Assembly (NCBI RefSeq): GCF_003202155.1
Contig: NZ_QFLI01000002.1
Location: 372,001 to 436,000 of the forward strand
DNA length: 64,000 bases
Direction of reading: 5' to 3'
From: Marinifilum breve
GTDB lineage: Bacteria; Bacteroidota; Bacteroidia; Bacteroidales; Marinifilaceae
Part shown: positions 25,680 through 33,940 of the stretch, in pieces
Numbering within the stretch: the first letter of the stretch is position 1
Layout of the letters: each line of letters opens with the position of its first letter
The notes under the pieces: model-generated
What the model was told of the DNA's origin: nothing
Seen by the model: only the letters and a program-made list of their open reading frames with translations
Database searches by the model: none
Position numbers and translations under genes: made by a program

Positions 25680-28600
25680 CTACACAACTAGCACTTTATT
25701 GGCTGGTTCAACACTTTCACGAGATGGTAACTCTCCTTTAGTTAACAATTTAAAATAACGCTTACTTGAATTCACCACAATTAATAGAACTGGCAATACA
25801 ATCAGATTTAAAAAAGTCGCCGCCATCAATCCATATGCCATTGATATTGCCATCGGAATTACCATTTTTGCTTCTGGCTGATTGGATGCTATCAAAGGAG
25901 CAATACCAACTATAGTGGTTAATGAAGTAAGTATAATTGGTCTGAATCGTGACAAGGCAGTTTCTTTTAGAGCCAACATAAATTCTGCTCCTGATTTAAG
26001 TTTTTCATTAAATGTGCTGATCAGAACAATAGAATCATTCACCATAACTCCCATAAGTGCTACCATTCCCAAATAAGAAGGCATATCTAAAGCTACTCCA
26101 TGCAACCAATGTCCCCATCCCACACCTATAAATCCAAATGGAATTAAAATAAACACCAACATGGTTTGTGTATATGATCTGAAAGTGAAAATCACGATTG
26201 AAAACAACAATATCAGGATTACCGGCGCAATCATGATTCCGGAATCTTTTGCCTTACCTAATTCTTCGGCATGACCGCCATATCGAATTCTTAATCCCTG
26301 ATATTTTTTCATCAATTCAGGTAGAATCACCTCGTCAATTTCATCATTGATTTCGGTCATGTTTACCTTTGTACTGGCTGCATCAGCCTCTATGGTAATT
26401 TCTCGCTGTCCACCCAGGTGATTTACTTGCACCAAGTTTCTCTCGAATTCGATATAGGCAATATCTTTAAGATAGTATTCTCCTCCATTACTGGTTCTGA
26501 TTCGCATATTTTCCAGATTTCCAATTGAAGACCTTTCCTCCTTTGCATAACGAACCCAAACGCGAATTTCATCAATTCCTCTCTGTAATCTTTGAACCTC
26601 TTTACCATAAAATCCAGAACGAACCTGACTTGTAATTTCGCTTAAATTTAATCCCAATTTATAAGCACTTTCCTTTAAGGTCAGTTTTATTTCGCGCATT
26701 CCCAACTGGTCATTATCCATCACATTGGTTAAGCCTTCCAATTTATTTAACCTTGCCTTAAATTCATTTTTTGCTGCATACAAATCATCCAGATTACTAC
26801 TCTGTAAGGATACTTTCACTGCTTTTCCAAAACGATTCTCCTGTACAAAATTCAATCTTTCCGCCTGGGGTATCTCACCAACCATTTGTTTCAGTTCTTC
26901 ATTAAATTCAGAAGATAGAAAATCCCTATGTTCAGTACTTAACAGGTAAATGGTTAATTCGGCATTGTTGGAAGAACTAATATCAATAGACGTATAAGTT
27001 ATTATAGGATCACCCGTTTCACTTTTCTCTTTCCATTTCTCTCCTAACTGAATGGCCAAATCTTCTATTTTCGATATGTAATACATGGTTTCCGATTCAG
27101 GAGTACCTGCCGGCATATCCAGCTTCACTGTAGCGTAGTTAGTATTATCTACCGAACTATCTCCGGTTCTGATTATTCCACCTAACAATCCGCCAATGGT
27201 AACAAAGAAAAGACCAATAGTAAGTCCTATGGTTACCAGTTTATTTTCAAGACTAAAATTTAGTAATGGTTCGAAAGTATATTTGCGCAACTTTCTAATA
27301 GCTGAAGTTGATATTTTCTCAATTTTAGATTCCTTCTTATCCCTTTTCAGAGCCTTGGAATGAACCGCATGTGCAGGAAGGATAAAGAACGCTTCAACTA
27401 AAGAAAATATCAGTGCAAAAATTACTACAAAAGCTAAATCTCTAAAGAACTCACCTATTACACTATCGATAAAAAAGAAGGAAACAAAAGCCACAATTGT
27501 AGTTAGTACAGCCGAAAAAACAGCTGGTAATACCTCCATTGTTCCATCGATACCAGCTTGCAATGCAGATTTTCCTTTTTCGTAATGCTGATATATGTTT
27601 TCACAAATTACAATTCCATCATCAACCAGAATACCGATAACAATAATCATCCCAAATAAGGATAAGCGATTTAATGTTAATCCATACATTCCGGCAACCA
27701 TAAACATTCCCATAAATGAAATAGGAATTCCCAAGGCCACCCAAAACGATAAACGATGATTTAAAAACAATGACAAGAACAACAGAACAAGTAAAAAACC
27801 AATGATTCCATTGTTAGCCAAAATATCCTGCATTACTTTTATAGATACTGAATTATCGTACAATAACTCCAAACTCACCGTTTCATGAGATTTGTTAAAA
27901 TCCTTGATGTACTTATCAATGGTTTCGGAAATGTATAGAATATCTTCCCTGGAAGTTTGAGTTAAAGATATTTTTATAGCCGAATGACCATTCACATAGG
28001 TTCGGTTGGGATCTTCTGCCCAACGATCTATAATTTTAGCAACATCACTCAAGTAAACCGTTCCGCCTTCCGATTGCGATCGCAATACAATATCATTAAA
28101 TCCTTCAGCAAAATATTCTTTCTCTCTCACTCGAATTCTCAACTCCTCGTCTTCGCCTCGAATGGTTCCGCCTGTAAGCTCAATATTTGCATTTCCAACC
28201 GCCGAATAAATCTCGTTTATACTAATATTGTATGCCTTTAATGCATCTTCGTTTACACTGATTTCTATCTCTTCGTTAGGAAAACCTGACAAAGCAACTT
28301 TTGAAATTCCGTTGATGGCACGAAGATCATTTTCAATCAACCTGGCATATTTTTTCAGATCACGTAAATCCAAATCTCCATTTAATGCCATAGAAACGGC
28401 TAAAACCGTAAACTCTCTCTTCTCTGTACTTATATTCTCTACTCCTACTGGAAATGAGCTAATACCATCTACGGCATTTTTAACATCCTGCAAAGCAATA
28501 TTCGCATCATAACCAGTTTCCAGGTCAATTGTTACCGTACAGAAATTTTCTTTTGATGAAGAGGTAATTTTTTCAATTCCACTAATTCCTTTGATGTTAT

Positions 28601-28820
28601 CCTCAATTTTCAGTGTAACTCCTTTTTCAACTTCTTCTGGCGATGCTCCAGGATAAGATGCCGTTACGCTTAACATTCCAGGATCGATTTGTGGCATTAC
28701 CGAAGAATTTAAGGAGAATAATCCAAAAATTCCTAGCAAGATAAATACTCCTGCTAGCAAATTACCAGCAAAAGGATATTTGATAAAGTATTGTACCAAT
28801 GATTTCATACTAAATTTCAC
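25680..28820 (-). CDS. RND efflux permease (AcrB/MexF superfamily)
   Basis: A 1046-residue inner-membrane proton-driven transporter. There is one membrane helix at the N-terminus (LLAGVFILLGIFGLFSLN), a large periplasmic docking/porter domain, a six-helix block that includes the paired proton-relay acids in GILVDDGIVICENIYQHYEKG (around residue 400), a second porter domain and a second helix block containing MGVMVNDSIVLI. The divided pseudo-repeat and length fit the family. The substrate is unknown; the sequence is closer to the divergent Bacteroidota type than to classical HAE-1 pumps. It is followed by TolC and preceded by its adaptor. Confidence 0.92.
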   Translation of the reverse strand: MKFSMKSLVQYFIKYPFAGNLLAGVFILLGIFGLFSLNSSVMPQIDPGMLSVTASYPGASPEEVEKGVTLKIEDNIKGISGIEKITSSSKENFCTVTIDLETGYDANIALQDVKNAVDGISSFPVGVENISTEKREFTVLAVSMALNGDLDLRDLKKYARLIENDLRAINGISKVALSGFPNEEIEISVNEDALKAYNISINEIYSAVGNANIELTGGTIRGEDEELRIRVREKEYFAEGFNDIVLRSQSEGGTVYLSDVAKIIDRWAEDPNRTYVNGHSAIKISLTQTSREDILYISETIDKYIKDFNKSHETVSLELLYDNSVSIKVMQDILANNGIIGFLLVLLFLSLFLNHRLSFWVALGIPISFMGMFMVAGMYGLTLNRLSLFGMIIVIGILVDDGIVICENIYQHYEKGKSALQAGIDGTMEVLPAVFSAVLTTIVAFVSFFFIDSVIGEFFRDLAFVVIFALIFSLVEAFFILPAHAVHSKALKRDKKESKIEKISTSAIRKLRKYTFEPLLNFSLENKLVTIGLTIGLFFVTIGGLLGGIIRTGDSSVDNTNYATVKLDMPAGTPESETMYYISKIEDLAIQLGEKWKEKSETGDPIITYTSIDISSSNNAELTIYLLSTEHRDFLSSEFNEELKQMVGEIPQAERLNFVQENRFGKAVKVSLQSSNLDDLYAAKNEFKARLNKLEGLTNVMDNDQLGMREIKLTLKESAYKLGLNLSEITSQVRSGFYGKEVQRLQRGIDEIRVWVRYAKEERSSIGNLENMRIRTSNGGEYYLKDIAYIEFERNLVQVNHLGGQREITIEADAASTKVNMTEINDEIDEVILPELMKKYQGLRIRYGGHAEELGKAKDSGIMIAPVILILLFSIVIFTFRSYTQTMLVFILIPFGFIGVGWGHWLHGVALDMPSYLGMVALMGVMVNDSIVLISTFNEKLKSGAEFMLALKETALSRFRPIILTSLTTIVGIAPLIASNQPEAKMVIPMAISMAYGLMAATFLNLIVLPVLLIVVNSSKRYFKLLTKGELPSRESVEPANKVLVV

Positions 28821-28837
28821 TTAATCGTTAGTGATTA

Positions 28838-29965
28838 TTATTGCATATTCTTAACAGGAACTACTGTTAATCCCTCATGGATGGCAGATGTTTTTAAAGA
28901 CAATAAACTTCCGTTTGGTAATCCATCTATGATTACTGTATTCTCTTTTCTTTGAATGACATTAATTTGCTGAAGGTGGATTTTTTTATCATTCACAATG
29001 AATACATGTTCCGAATCGGCAAGTAATTTTCTAGGAATTTCAATCCCATTCACATTGTGAGACAAGGAAATATCTGCATTTAGAAACATCGATTCTTTTA
29101 ATCCTTTTCCTGATGCCGATATATACACGTTTACCATTTGGGTCTTGTCATCAATTTTGCTGCTAATGCGTCTTACCTTACCATTCCATTTTTGCCCGGT
29201 AGCATTCGAGTAAAGCCTCACTTCATTTCCTGCTTCAATACCATGCAGATTATTCAAGTCAACACCTACAACCAAATCAAATACATTCGTATTTACATAT
29301 TCTCCAAGCTTTTGGCCTGACATGACCAAAGTTCCTGGTTTGATATTCGATTCAATAACCTCTCCATTAAAGGGTGCTTTAATGGTATACTTTCTCAACT
29401 GTTCTTCCTGACTTTTCAAATTGTAATAGTCAGTATAAACACTCTTTCCTGCCAAATAATATTTCTCTTTTTCGTTAAGCGGTTCAGGAATTGGACTAAT
29501 GTATTTTTCAACATTGAAATCTTTTAGATATTTTTCCCAAACCGAATAACTATCAGGGTAATCATACTTTAGATCAGGAAGGATATTCGCAATCTTATTC
29601 ATAAAACTGCTTCGATTCGAGAACACTTCCGCTTCGAATTTATCCTTATTTATAGATAACAATGCTTCACCTTGATGAAATCGAATACCTTCTAAAAATG
29701 CTTTATTGGAATTTTCCAATATTCCACTTACTTCGGCATACACCTCCATTTTTGAATAAGCTTCTAGTTTACCTACAACTGAAAGATGAAGGTCCAATTC
29801 GCTATTTCTAACTTCCAGAACAGGAAGAACAATTTCTTTTTCTACAGTTTCTTTTTCTTTAGGAGCTTTTTTCATCCCTGCAAATAAAACACTTAGTGCA
29901 ACACAGGCTATAATAACTGCGATCCCCCAAAGGATACTTTTTCTTTTTAACATGACGGATTTCAT
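28838..29965 (-). CDS. RND periplasmic adaptor (membrane fusion protein)
   Basis: A 375-residue HlyD/AcrA-like adaptor. It is anchored by one N-terminal membrane helix (ILWGIAVIIACVALSVLFAG) instead of a lipid. A split lipoyl/barrel-sandwich hybrid follows (VVGKLEAYSKMEVYAEVSGI and YTIKAPFNGEVIESNIKPGTL), with a rather long insert of about 100 residues in place of the usual helical hairpin. Beta-barrel and membrane-proximal domains (GNEVRLYSN, KLLADSEHVFIVNDKKI) complete the protein. It is the first gene of the operon adaptor-permease-TolC-barrel, divergent from the LytS/LytTR pair. Confidence 0.9.
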   Translation of the reverse strand: MKSVMLKRKSILWGIAVIIACVALSVLFAGMKKAPKEKETVEKEIVLPVLEVRNSELDLHLSVVGKLEAYSKMEVYAEVSGILENSNKAFLEGIRFHQGEALLSINKDKFEAEVFSNRSSFMNKIANILPDLKYDYPDSYSVWEKYLKDFNVEKYISPIPEPLNEKEKYYLAGKSVYTDYYNLKSQEEQLRKYTIKAPFNGEVIESNIKPGTLVMSGQKLGEYVNTNVFDLVVGVDLNNLHGIEAGNEVRLYSNATGQKWNGKVRRISSKIDDKTQMVNVYISASGKGLKESMFLNADISLSHNVNGIEIPRKLLADSEHVFIVNDKKIHLQQINVIQRKENTVIIDGLPNGSLLSLKTSAIHEGLTVVPVKNMQ

Positions 29966-30067
29966 TTAAAAGTTCAAAACAATATTAAGCACTAACAATT
30001 TGTCTTTTAAGTTTTATCGATCAACAAAAAAGAATCATCTTTAATCAATACCAAAGTGCAGATTCAA

Positions 30068-30096
30068 TTGGTTAACTTTAATTTTGCGTAGGTTTG
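30068..30096 (+). promoter_or_regulatory. Predicted promoter of the LytS/LytTR operon
   Basis: A -7 box TAGGTTTG (30089-30096) matches the Bacteroidota TAnnTTTG consensus. TTG (30068-30070) lies 18 bases upstream as a -33 element. The predicted start falls near 30103, about 75 bases before the kinase ATG. Confidence 0.6.
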
Positions 30097-30106
30097 CAGA
30101 CGAACA

Positions 30107-30119
30107 GACAAAGTTTGTC
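30107..30119. promoter_or_regulatory. Palindromic operator candidate GACAAA-G-TTTGTC
   Basis: A perfect 13-base palindrome directly after the predicted -7 box, that is at about +5 to +17. This is a position where a bound protein would block transcription of the LytS/LytTR genes. It is also in the intergenic space of the divergent efflux operon. Confidence 0.45.
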
Positions 30120-30176
30120 GATATTTTATGCAGGCAAGGATATTTATTTATTCCTTAGATTAAAATTTGATAAAAA

Positions 30177-31244
30177 ATGAATATTAAGGACAGATTATAC
30201 CGTTTTTTCTCCATTCGATTAGTACAACACCTATCCTTCTGGACAGTATTTGTTCTCTTGGAGTTAGGGCGCTTTGTTGATATGGAACCAACACGTGTAC
30301 CAAATGAAATTATATTTGAAAGTTTCCAATTACTTTCAATTGTAATTTTTGTTTACTTCAACCTTAGATTTCTAATTCCCAGATACTGGAATAAAGGAAA
30401 TTACTTAAAATATATCTTACTAATTGTAATCAGTGAGATTGTTATGATTTCATTTCTAAGTATAACATTCTATCTGTTCCCTGAAGTCCATTTCAAAAAA
30501 ATGGCTTATGAGCATCCTGAGCGATTGATTCTATTTAGCTTCTTTAAATTAAATATTTTTACTTTATCCACCACTCTATTCCATTTTGTAAAAGAGTGGA
30601 TCGCGTTAAAAGATGAAAACCTAAAGTTTACAGCTAAAGCACAGGAGCAACTTGAGGCAGAATTGAACTTACTAAAGGAACAAGTAAATCCCCATTTTCT
30701 TTTCAATACCTTAAACAATATCTATTCGATGAGTTTATACGATTCTGTAAAAACTCCTGAGATGATTCTAAAGCTGAGTCAATTAATCAGCTACATGCTA
30801 TATGAGTGCAAAGATGAAAAAGTAAAACTCGAAAAAGAGATACAATTTATAAACAATTATATCGAACTAGAATCTCTGCGTGTGGAGGATACCGCCAATA
30901 TCAACCTCAATATTTCGGGAAAGGATCAGAACTATAAGGTTCCTCCACTCCTATTTATTCCGCTCATTGAAAATACTTTCAAGCATGGAATTCATAGTGA
31001 ATCCGGGAAATCGGAAATTAATATCGATTTGCATTTTTATTCAGATAAAATAGAACTAAAAATTGCAAACCCTATAGATCCTGATCAGCCTAAAAATGAA
31101 AAACCTGGTGGACTGGGAATTCAGAACGTGAAAAAGAGGTTAAACTTATTATATTCTAAAAATCACAGCTTTATTATAACTGAAAATGAGACTCAATATC
31201 AAACATTAGTCTGTATCACTTTAAACAAGGAATATGAACATTAA
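30177..31244 (+). CDS. LytS/YehU-type sensor histidine kinase
   Basis: A 355-residue inner-membrane kinase. There are four N-terminal helices (about 17-35, 45-68, 78-100, 112-135) with short loops and no large periplasmic sensor domain. A coiled linker follows, then the His_kinase domain with the phospho-acceptor His in EQVNPHFLFNTLNNIYSM. The ATPase part has IPLIENTFKHGI (N box) and GGLGIQNVKKRL (G box). It overlaps the response-regulator gene by 11 bases, which indicates translational coupling. It probably senses a membrane or cell-envelope signal. Its location opposite the efflux operon suggests that the operon is a target. Confidence 0.93.
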   Translation: MNIKDRLYRFFSIRLVQHLSFWTVFVLLELGRFVDMEPTRVPNEIIFESFQLLSIVIFVYFNLRFLIPRYWNKGNYLKYILLIVISEIVMISFLSITFYLFPEVHFKKMAYEHPERLILFSFFKLNIFTLSTTLFHFVKEWIALKDENLKFTAKAQEQLEAELNLLKEQVNPHFLFNTLNNIYSMSLYDSVKTPEMILKLSQLISYMLYECKDEKVKLEKEIQFINNYIELESLRVEDTANINLNISGKDQNYKVPPLLFIPLIENTFKHGIHSESGKSEINIDLHFYSDKIELKIANPIDPDQPKNEKPGGLGIQNVKKRLNLLYSKNHSFIITENETQYQTLVCITLNKEYEH

Positions 31245-31962
31245 ATGTATAGTTGTAGATGATGAGGTACACGCAAGAAAAGTTTTAGAAAAGTTTATTT
31301 CTGATATTCCTCATCTGGAACTTGTAAAGTCATGTAAAAATGCACTGGAAGCCATGCAGGTATTAAACGAACAAAATATCGATGCAATGTTTCTGGATAT
31401 CAATATGCCTAAGGTGACCGGATTGAGTTTCCTGGAAAATTTAAGACACCCGCCTTTAGTTGTAATTACCACTGCTTATAGAGAATATGCTGTAGAAGCT
31501 TTCGATCTAGATGTAATTGACTATCTACACAAACCCATTCCCTTTCCTAGGTTTTTAAAAGCTGTTTCTAAAATTGAAGAAAAACTAAAATCAAAAACAG
31601 AACAAACTATCATTTCTTCATCTCCAAATATAAACAAGCAGGAAGAGTTCATATTTATCAAGGCAGACAAAAAAACAATCAAATTAAACTTTGATGATAT
31701 TATTTATATAGAAGGTTTAGGTGATTATATTAAAATACATCTCAAGGATAAGAGTATTGTAAGTAAACTGACCATCAAAAGAATGGAGGAGTTACTCCCT
31801 AAAAAGCAATTTCCTCGTGTCCATAAATCCTTTATTATTGCACTACACCAAATTAATTCAATAGAGGGAAATCAAATTGAAATTTGTGATCAGAAGGTAC
31901 CAATCGGGCAAATCTACAGGCAAACTTTTATGGAATTAATCAATGCTCATTTAAAGAAATAG
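31234..31962 (+). CDS. LytTR-family response regulator
   Basis: A 242-residue protein. The receiver domain has the acidic pair DDE at residues 8-10, the phosphorylated Asp in MFLDINMPKVTG and the Lys in YLHKPIPFPR. A linker and a C-terminal LytTR DNA-binding domain follow (about 140-240, IFIKADKKTIKLNFDDIIYIEGLGDYIKI and FPRVHKSFIIALHQINSIE). It would be phosphorylated by the LytS-like kinase in the same operon and bind direct repeats near its target promoters. The 211-base divergent region upstream of the kinase is the first place to look for its sites. Confidence 0.93.
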   Translation: MNIKCIVVDDEVHARKVLEKFISDIPHLELVKSCKNALEAMQVLNEQNIDAMFLDINMPKVTGLSFLENLRHPPLVVITTAYREYAVEAFDLDVIDYLHKPIPFPRFLKAVSKIEEKLKSKTEQTIISSSPNINKQEEFIFIKADKKTIKLNFDDIIYIEGLGDYIKIHLKDKSIVSKLTIKRMEELLPKKQFPRVHKSFIIALHQINSIEGNQIEICDQKVPIGQIYRQTFMELINAHLKK

Positions 31963-32033
31963 AATGAATAAACAACACTTTTCAAGCTTTGAAAACCATT
32001 GCTAAATATTCTTTTAAGAATTTTAACATTTTT

Positions 32034-32055
32034 TAGTTCGGTTCGATCCGAACTA
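32034..32055. promoter_or_regulatory. Operator site 1 for the GbsR/MarR-type regulator
   Basis: Perfect palindrome TAGTTCGG-TTCGAT-CCGAACTA. It ends 4 bases before the -7 box at 32060-32067 and therefore covers the -33 region of the repressor gene promoter. The same half-sites recur at 32636-32657 and 32714-32735. Confidence 0.75.
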
Positions 32056-32059
32056 ATAG

Positions 32060-32067
32060 TATATTTG
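32060..32067 (+). promoter_or_regulatory. Predicted -7 box of the GbsR/MarR-type gene
   Basis: TATATTTG matches TAnnTTTG exactly and lies 20 bases before the ATG, so the leader is very short. The -33 element would fall inside operator site 1, consistent with autorepression. Confidence 0.6.
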
Positions 32068-32086
32068 CATCGAAAGTTTAAGGCAA

Positions 32087-32599
32087 ATGAAGAATCTAAA
32101 AGATATAGAAGAGAAAAAAAAGGAAATTGTAGAGAAGTATGGTATGTTTATGGAGAAACACGAGAATTTCCCTCCTATTGCTGCCAGAATCTTTTCCACT
32201 TTACTTTTAGCTGAAAATAGAGGTGCTACTTTTGAAGAATTAGTAAGTTTCCTAAGTGCAAGTAAGAGTACTGTCTCTACAAACTTGCAAAAGTTAACGA
32301 AAATGGAAATCGTCGAATACCATACGAAGCCTGGTGACAGAAAAAAGTATTTCACCTTATCTCCTATAGGTTTTATAGCTTTCTTAGATGAAGATTTAAA
32401 AAAATTCAAGGCCGAAAAAGTATTGGTTGAGGAAATTTTAGAGTTTAAAACCTCCGCCAATAAAATTATAACAGATCCAGCACAAAAATTTGAACATGTT
32501 GAGAAGAATGTCTTTTTGGATTATTTAGAAAATTCCATCAAGGGTCTCGAAATACTTAAAGAGCACGTTAAATCAAAATGTTTTAATAGCAACAAATAG
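32087..32599 (+). CDS. GbsR/MarR-type winged-helix repressor
   Basis: A 170-residue regulator. The winged helix-turn-helix occupies about residues 20-85 (ARIFSTLLLAENRGATFEEL, then LSASKSTVSTNLQKL as the recognition helix, then the wing VEYHTKPGDRKKYFTL). The C-terminal half is helical and probably dimerises. It is transcribed towards an RND pump operon whose start is 152 bases downstream. The palindrome TAGTTCGG-N6-CCGAACTA occurs at its own promoter and before the pump. The arrangement is that of a local repressor released by a pump substrate. The ligand is unknown. Confidence 0.88.
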   Translation: MKNLKDIEEKKKEIVEKYGMFMEKHENFPPIAARIFSTLLLAENRGATFEELVSFLSASKSTVSTNLQKLTKMEIVEYHTKPGDRKKYFTLSPIGFIAFLDEDLKKFKAEKVLVEEILEFKTSANKIITDPAQKFEHVEKNVFLDYLENSIKGLEILKEHVKSKCFNSNK

Positions 32600-32635
32600 T
32601 AATCTTTTATACATAAAACTCACCGCACATCCCTT

Positions 32636-32657
32636 TGGTTCGTTTTATGTCGAACCT
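32636..32657. promoter_or_regulatory. Operator site 2, degenerate
   Basis: TGGTTCGT-N6-TCGAACCT, arms of six perfect bases (GGTTCG/CGAACC). It keeps the TTCG core and the 6-base spacing of sites 1 and 3. A box TAAATTG begins at 32667, at nearly the same distance as in the repressor promoter, so this may be the actual start region of the pump operon. Confidence 0.6.
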
Positions 32658-32713
32658 TAAGAACTATAAATTGTATTATAATTAGCATTAAATAGAATCA
32701 TAAAACATCCTAC

Positions 32714-32735
32714 TAGTTCGGTTTGTCCCGAACTT
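32714..32735. promoter_or_regulatory. Operator site 3 before the RND operon
   Basis: TAGTTCGG-TTTGTC-CCGAACTT, the same half-sites and spacing as site 1. It lies 17 bases before the ATG of the adaptor gene, in the leader, where binding would block initiation or elongation. Confidence 0.75.
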
Positions 32736-32751
32736 TTAAAACTAAATTAAA

Positions 32752-33906
32752 ATGAGCAAACACAGCGTATTTACGAGTATTGCAATCCTATTAATATTTG
32801 GATTGACATCATGCAAAGACGGAAGTGCACCGCAGGCAGGACATGGTCCAATGCCCTTTCCTGTTAAGACTGTAGAAAAATCTAATGTTACAACATTCAC
32901 AGAATATGCCGCTAATATAGAAGGTGTTCAAAACATAGAAATCCGACCAAAAGTCGATGGATTTGTTGAGCAAATCTATGTAGATGAAGGTGAACAAGTA
33001 AAAAAGGGACAATTACTTTTTAAACTGAGTGCAGAAACATTGAATCAACAAGCAAATGCAGCAAAAGCAAACATTAAAGTTGCAGAAGCTCAAGTTGTTT
33101 CTGCTCAAGTTGAAGTAGACAAAATTACTCCTTTGGTTCAAAAGAACATTGTGAGTGCAATCCAGTTAAAAACTGCAGAGAGTAATTTAAATGCAGCAAA
33201 AGCACAATTGATTGCGGCTAAAGCACAATACCAAAATGCCAAAGAAAATTTGGATTATACAATTATTAAAAGTCCTGTTGATGGGTTTATTGGAAGCTTG
33301 CCATACAAAGTTGGAAGTTTGGTTGGAAGAACAGAAGTAAATCCCTTAACAACGGTATCGAATATCAAAAATGTATATGCATACTTTACATTAAATGAGA
33401 AACAATTATTACAATTCAACAGACAATTGAATGGCAGCAGTATTGATGAAAAAATTAAACAAATGCCAGATGTAGAATTGGTATTGGCTGATGGATCAAC
33501 CTACAAACAAAAAGGTAGAATTGAAACCATTAATGGTATGGTAAATCCTAGAACTGGTAGCATTAGTTACAGAGCAATTTTCCCAAATCCTGATAACTTG
33601 TTAAGAAGCGGAATTAGTGGTAAGGTTAAAATGCCATCTTCGCAAAATAATGTGATGATAATTCCACAAAAAGCTACATTTGAACTTCAAGGAAAGAGAT
33701 TTGTATATCTTCTTGGAAAGGAAAATAAAGTAGAGTCTAAAGAAGTTCTTATCGCGAACACTACCGAGAATCACTTTATTGTAAAAGCAGGTGTACAACC
33801 AGGACAAACTTTCGTATCTGATGGTTTAATTAAACTTCGCGAAGGAATGCAAATTATTCCTCAATCAGGAGAGGCCAAATCAAACGCTGCATTCTCAAAA
33901 GAATAA
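32752..33906 (+). CDS. RND periplasmic adaptor lipoprotein (AcrA/MexA type)
   Basis: A 384-residue adaptor with a lipoprotein signal ending in FGLTSC (Cys about 21). The lipoyl half (KVDGFVEQIYVDEGEQVKKGQLLFKL), a regular alpha-hairpin rich in Ala and Gln (about residues 95-165, NAAKAQLIAAKAQYQNAKENLDY) and the returning lipoyl half (IIKSPVDGFIGSLPYKVGSLVG) are in the standard order. Beta-barrel and membrane-proximal domains follow (AIFPNPDNLLRSGISGKVKM). It is the first gene of a three-gene pump operon under the GbsR/MarR-type operators. It differs from the first pump's adaptor, which has a membrane helix instead of a lipid anchor. Confidence 0.93.
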   Translation: MSKHSVFTSIAILLIFGLTSCKDGSAPQAGHGPMPFPVKTVEKSNVTTFTEYAANIEGVQNIEIRPKVDGFVEQIYVDEGEQVKKGQLLFKLSAETLNQQANAAKANIKVAEAQVVSAQVEVDKITPLVQKNIVSAIQLKTAESNLNAAKAQLIAAKAQYQNAKENLDYTIIKSPVDGFIGSLPYKVGSLVGRTEVNPLTTVSNIKNVYAYFTLNEKQLLQFNRQLNGSSIDEKIKQMPDVELVLADGSTYKQKGRIETINGMVNPRTGSISYRAIFPNPDNLLRSGISGKVKMPSSQNNVMIIPQKATFELQGKRFVYLLGKENKVESKEVLIANTTENHFIVKAGVQPGQTFVSDGLIKLREGMQIIPQSGEAKSNAAFSKE

Positions 33907-33940
33907 GTAAACTTTTTATTACAATTTTCAAGTAAAAAAC

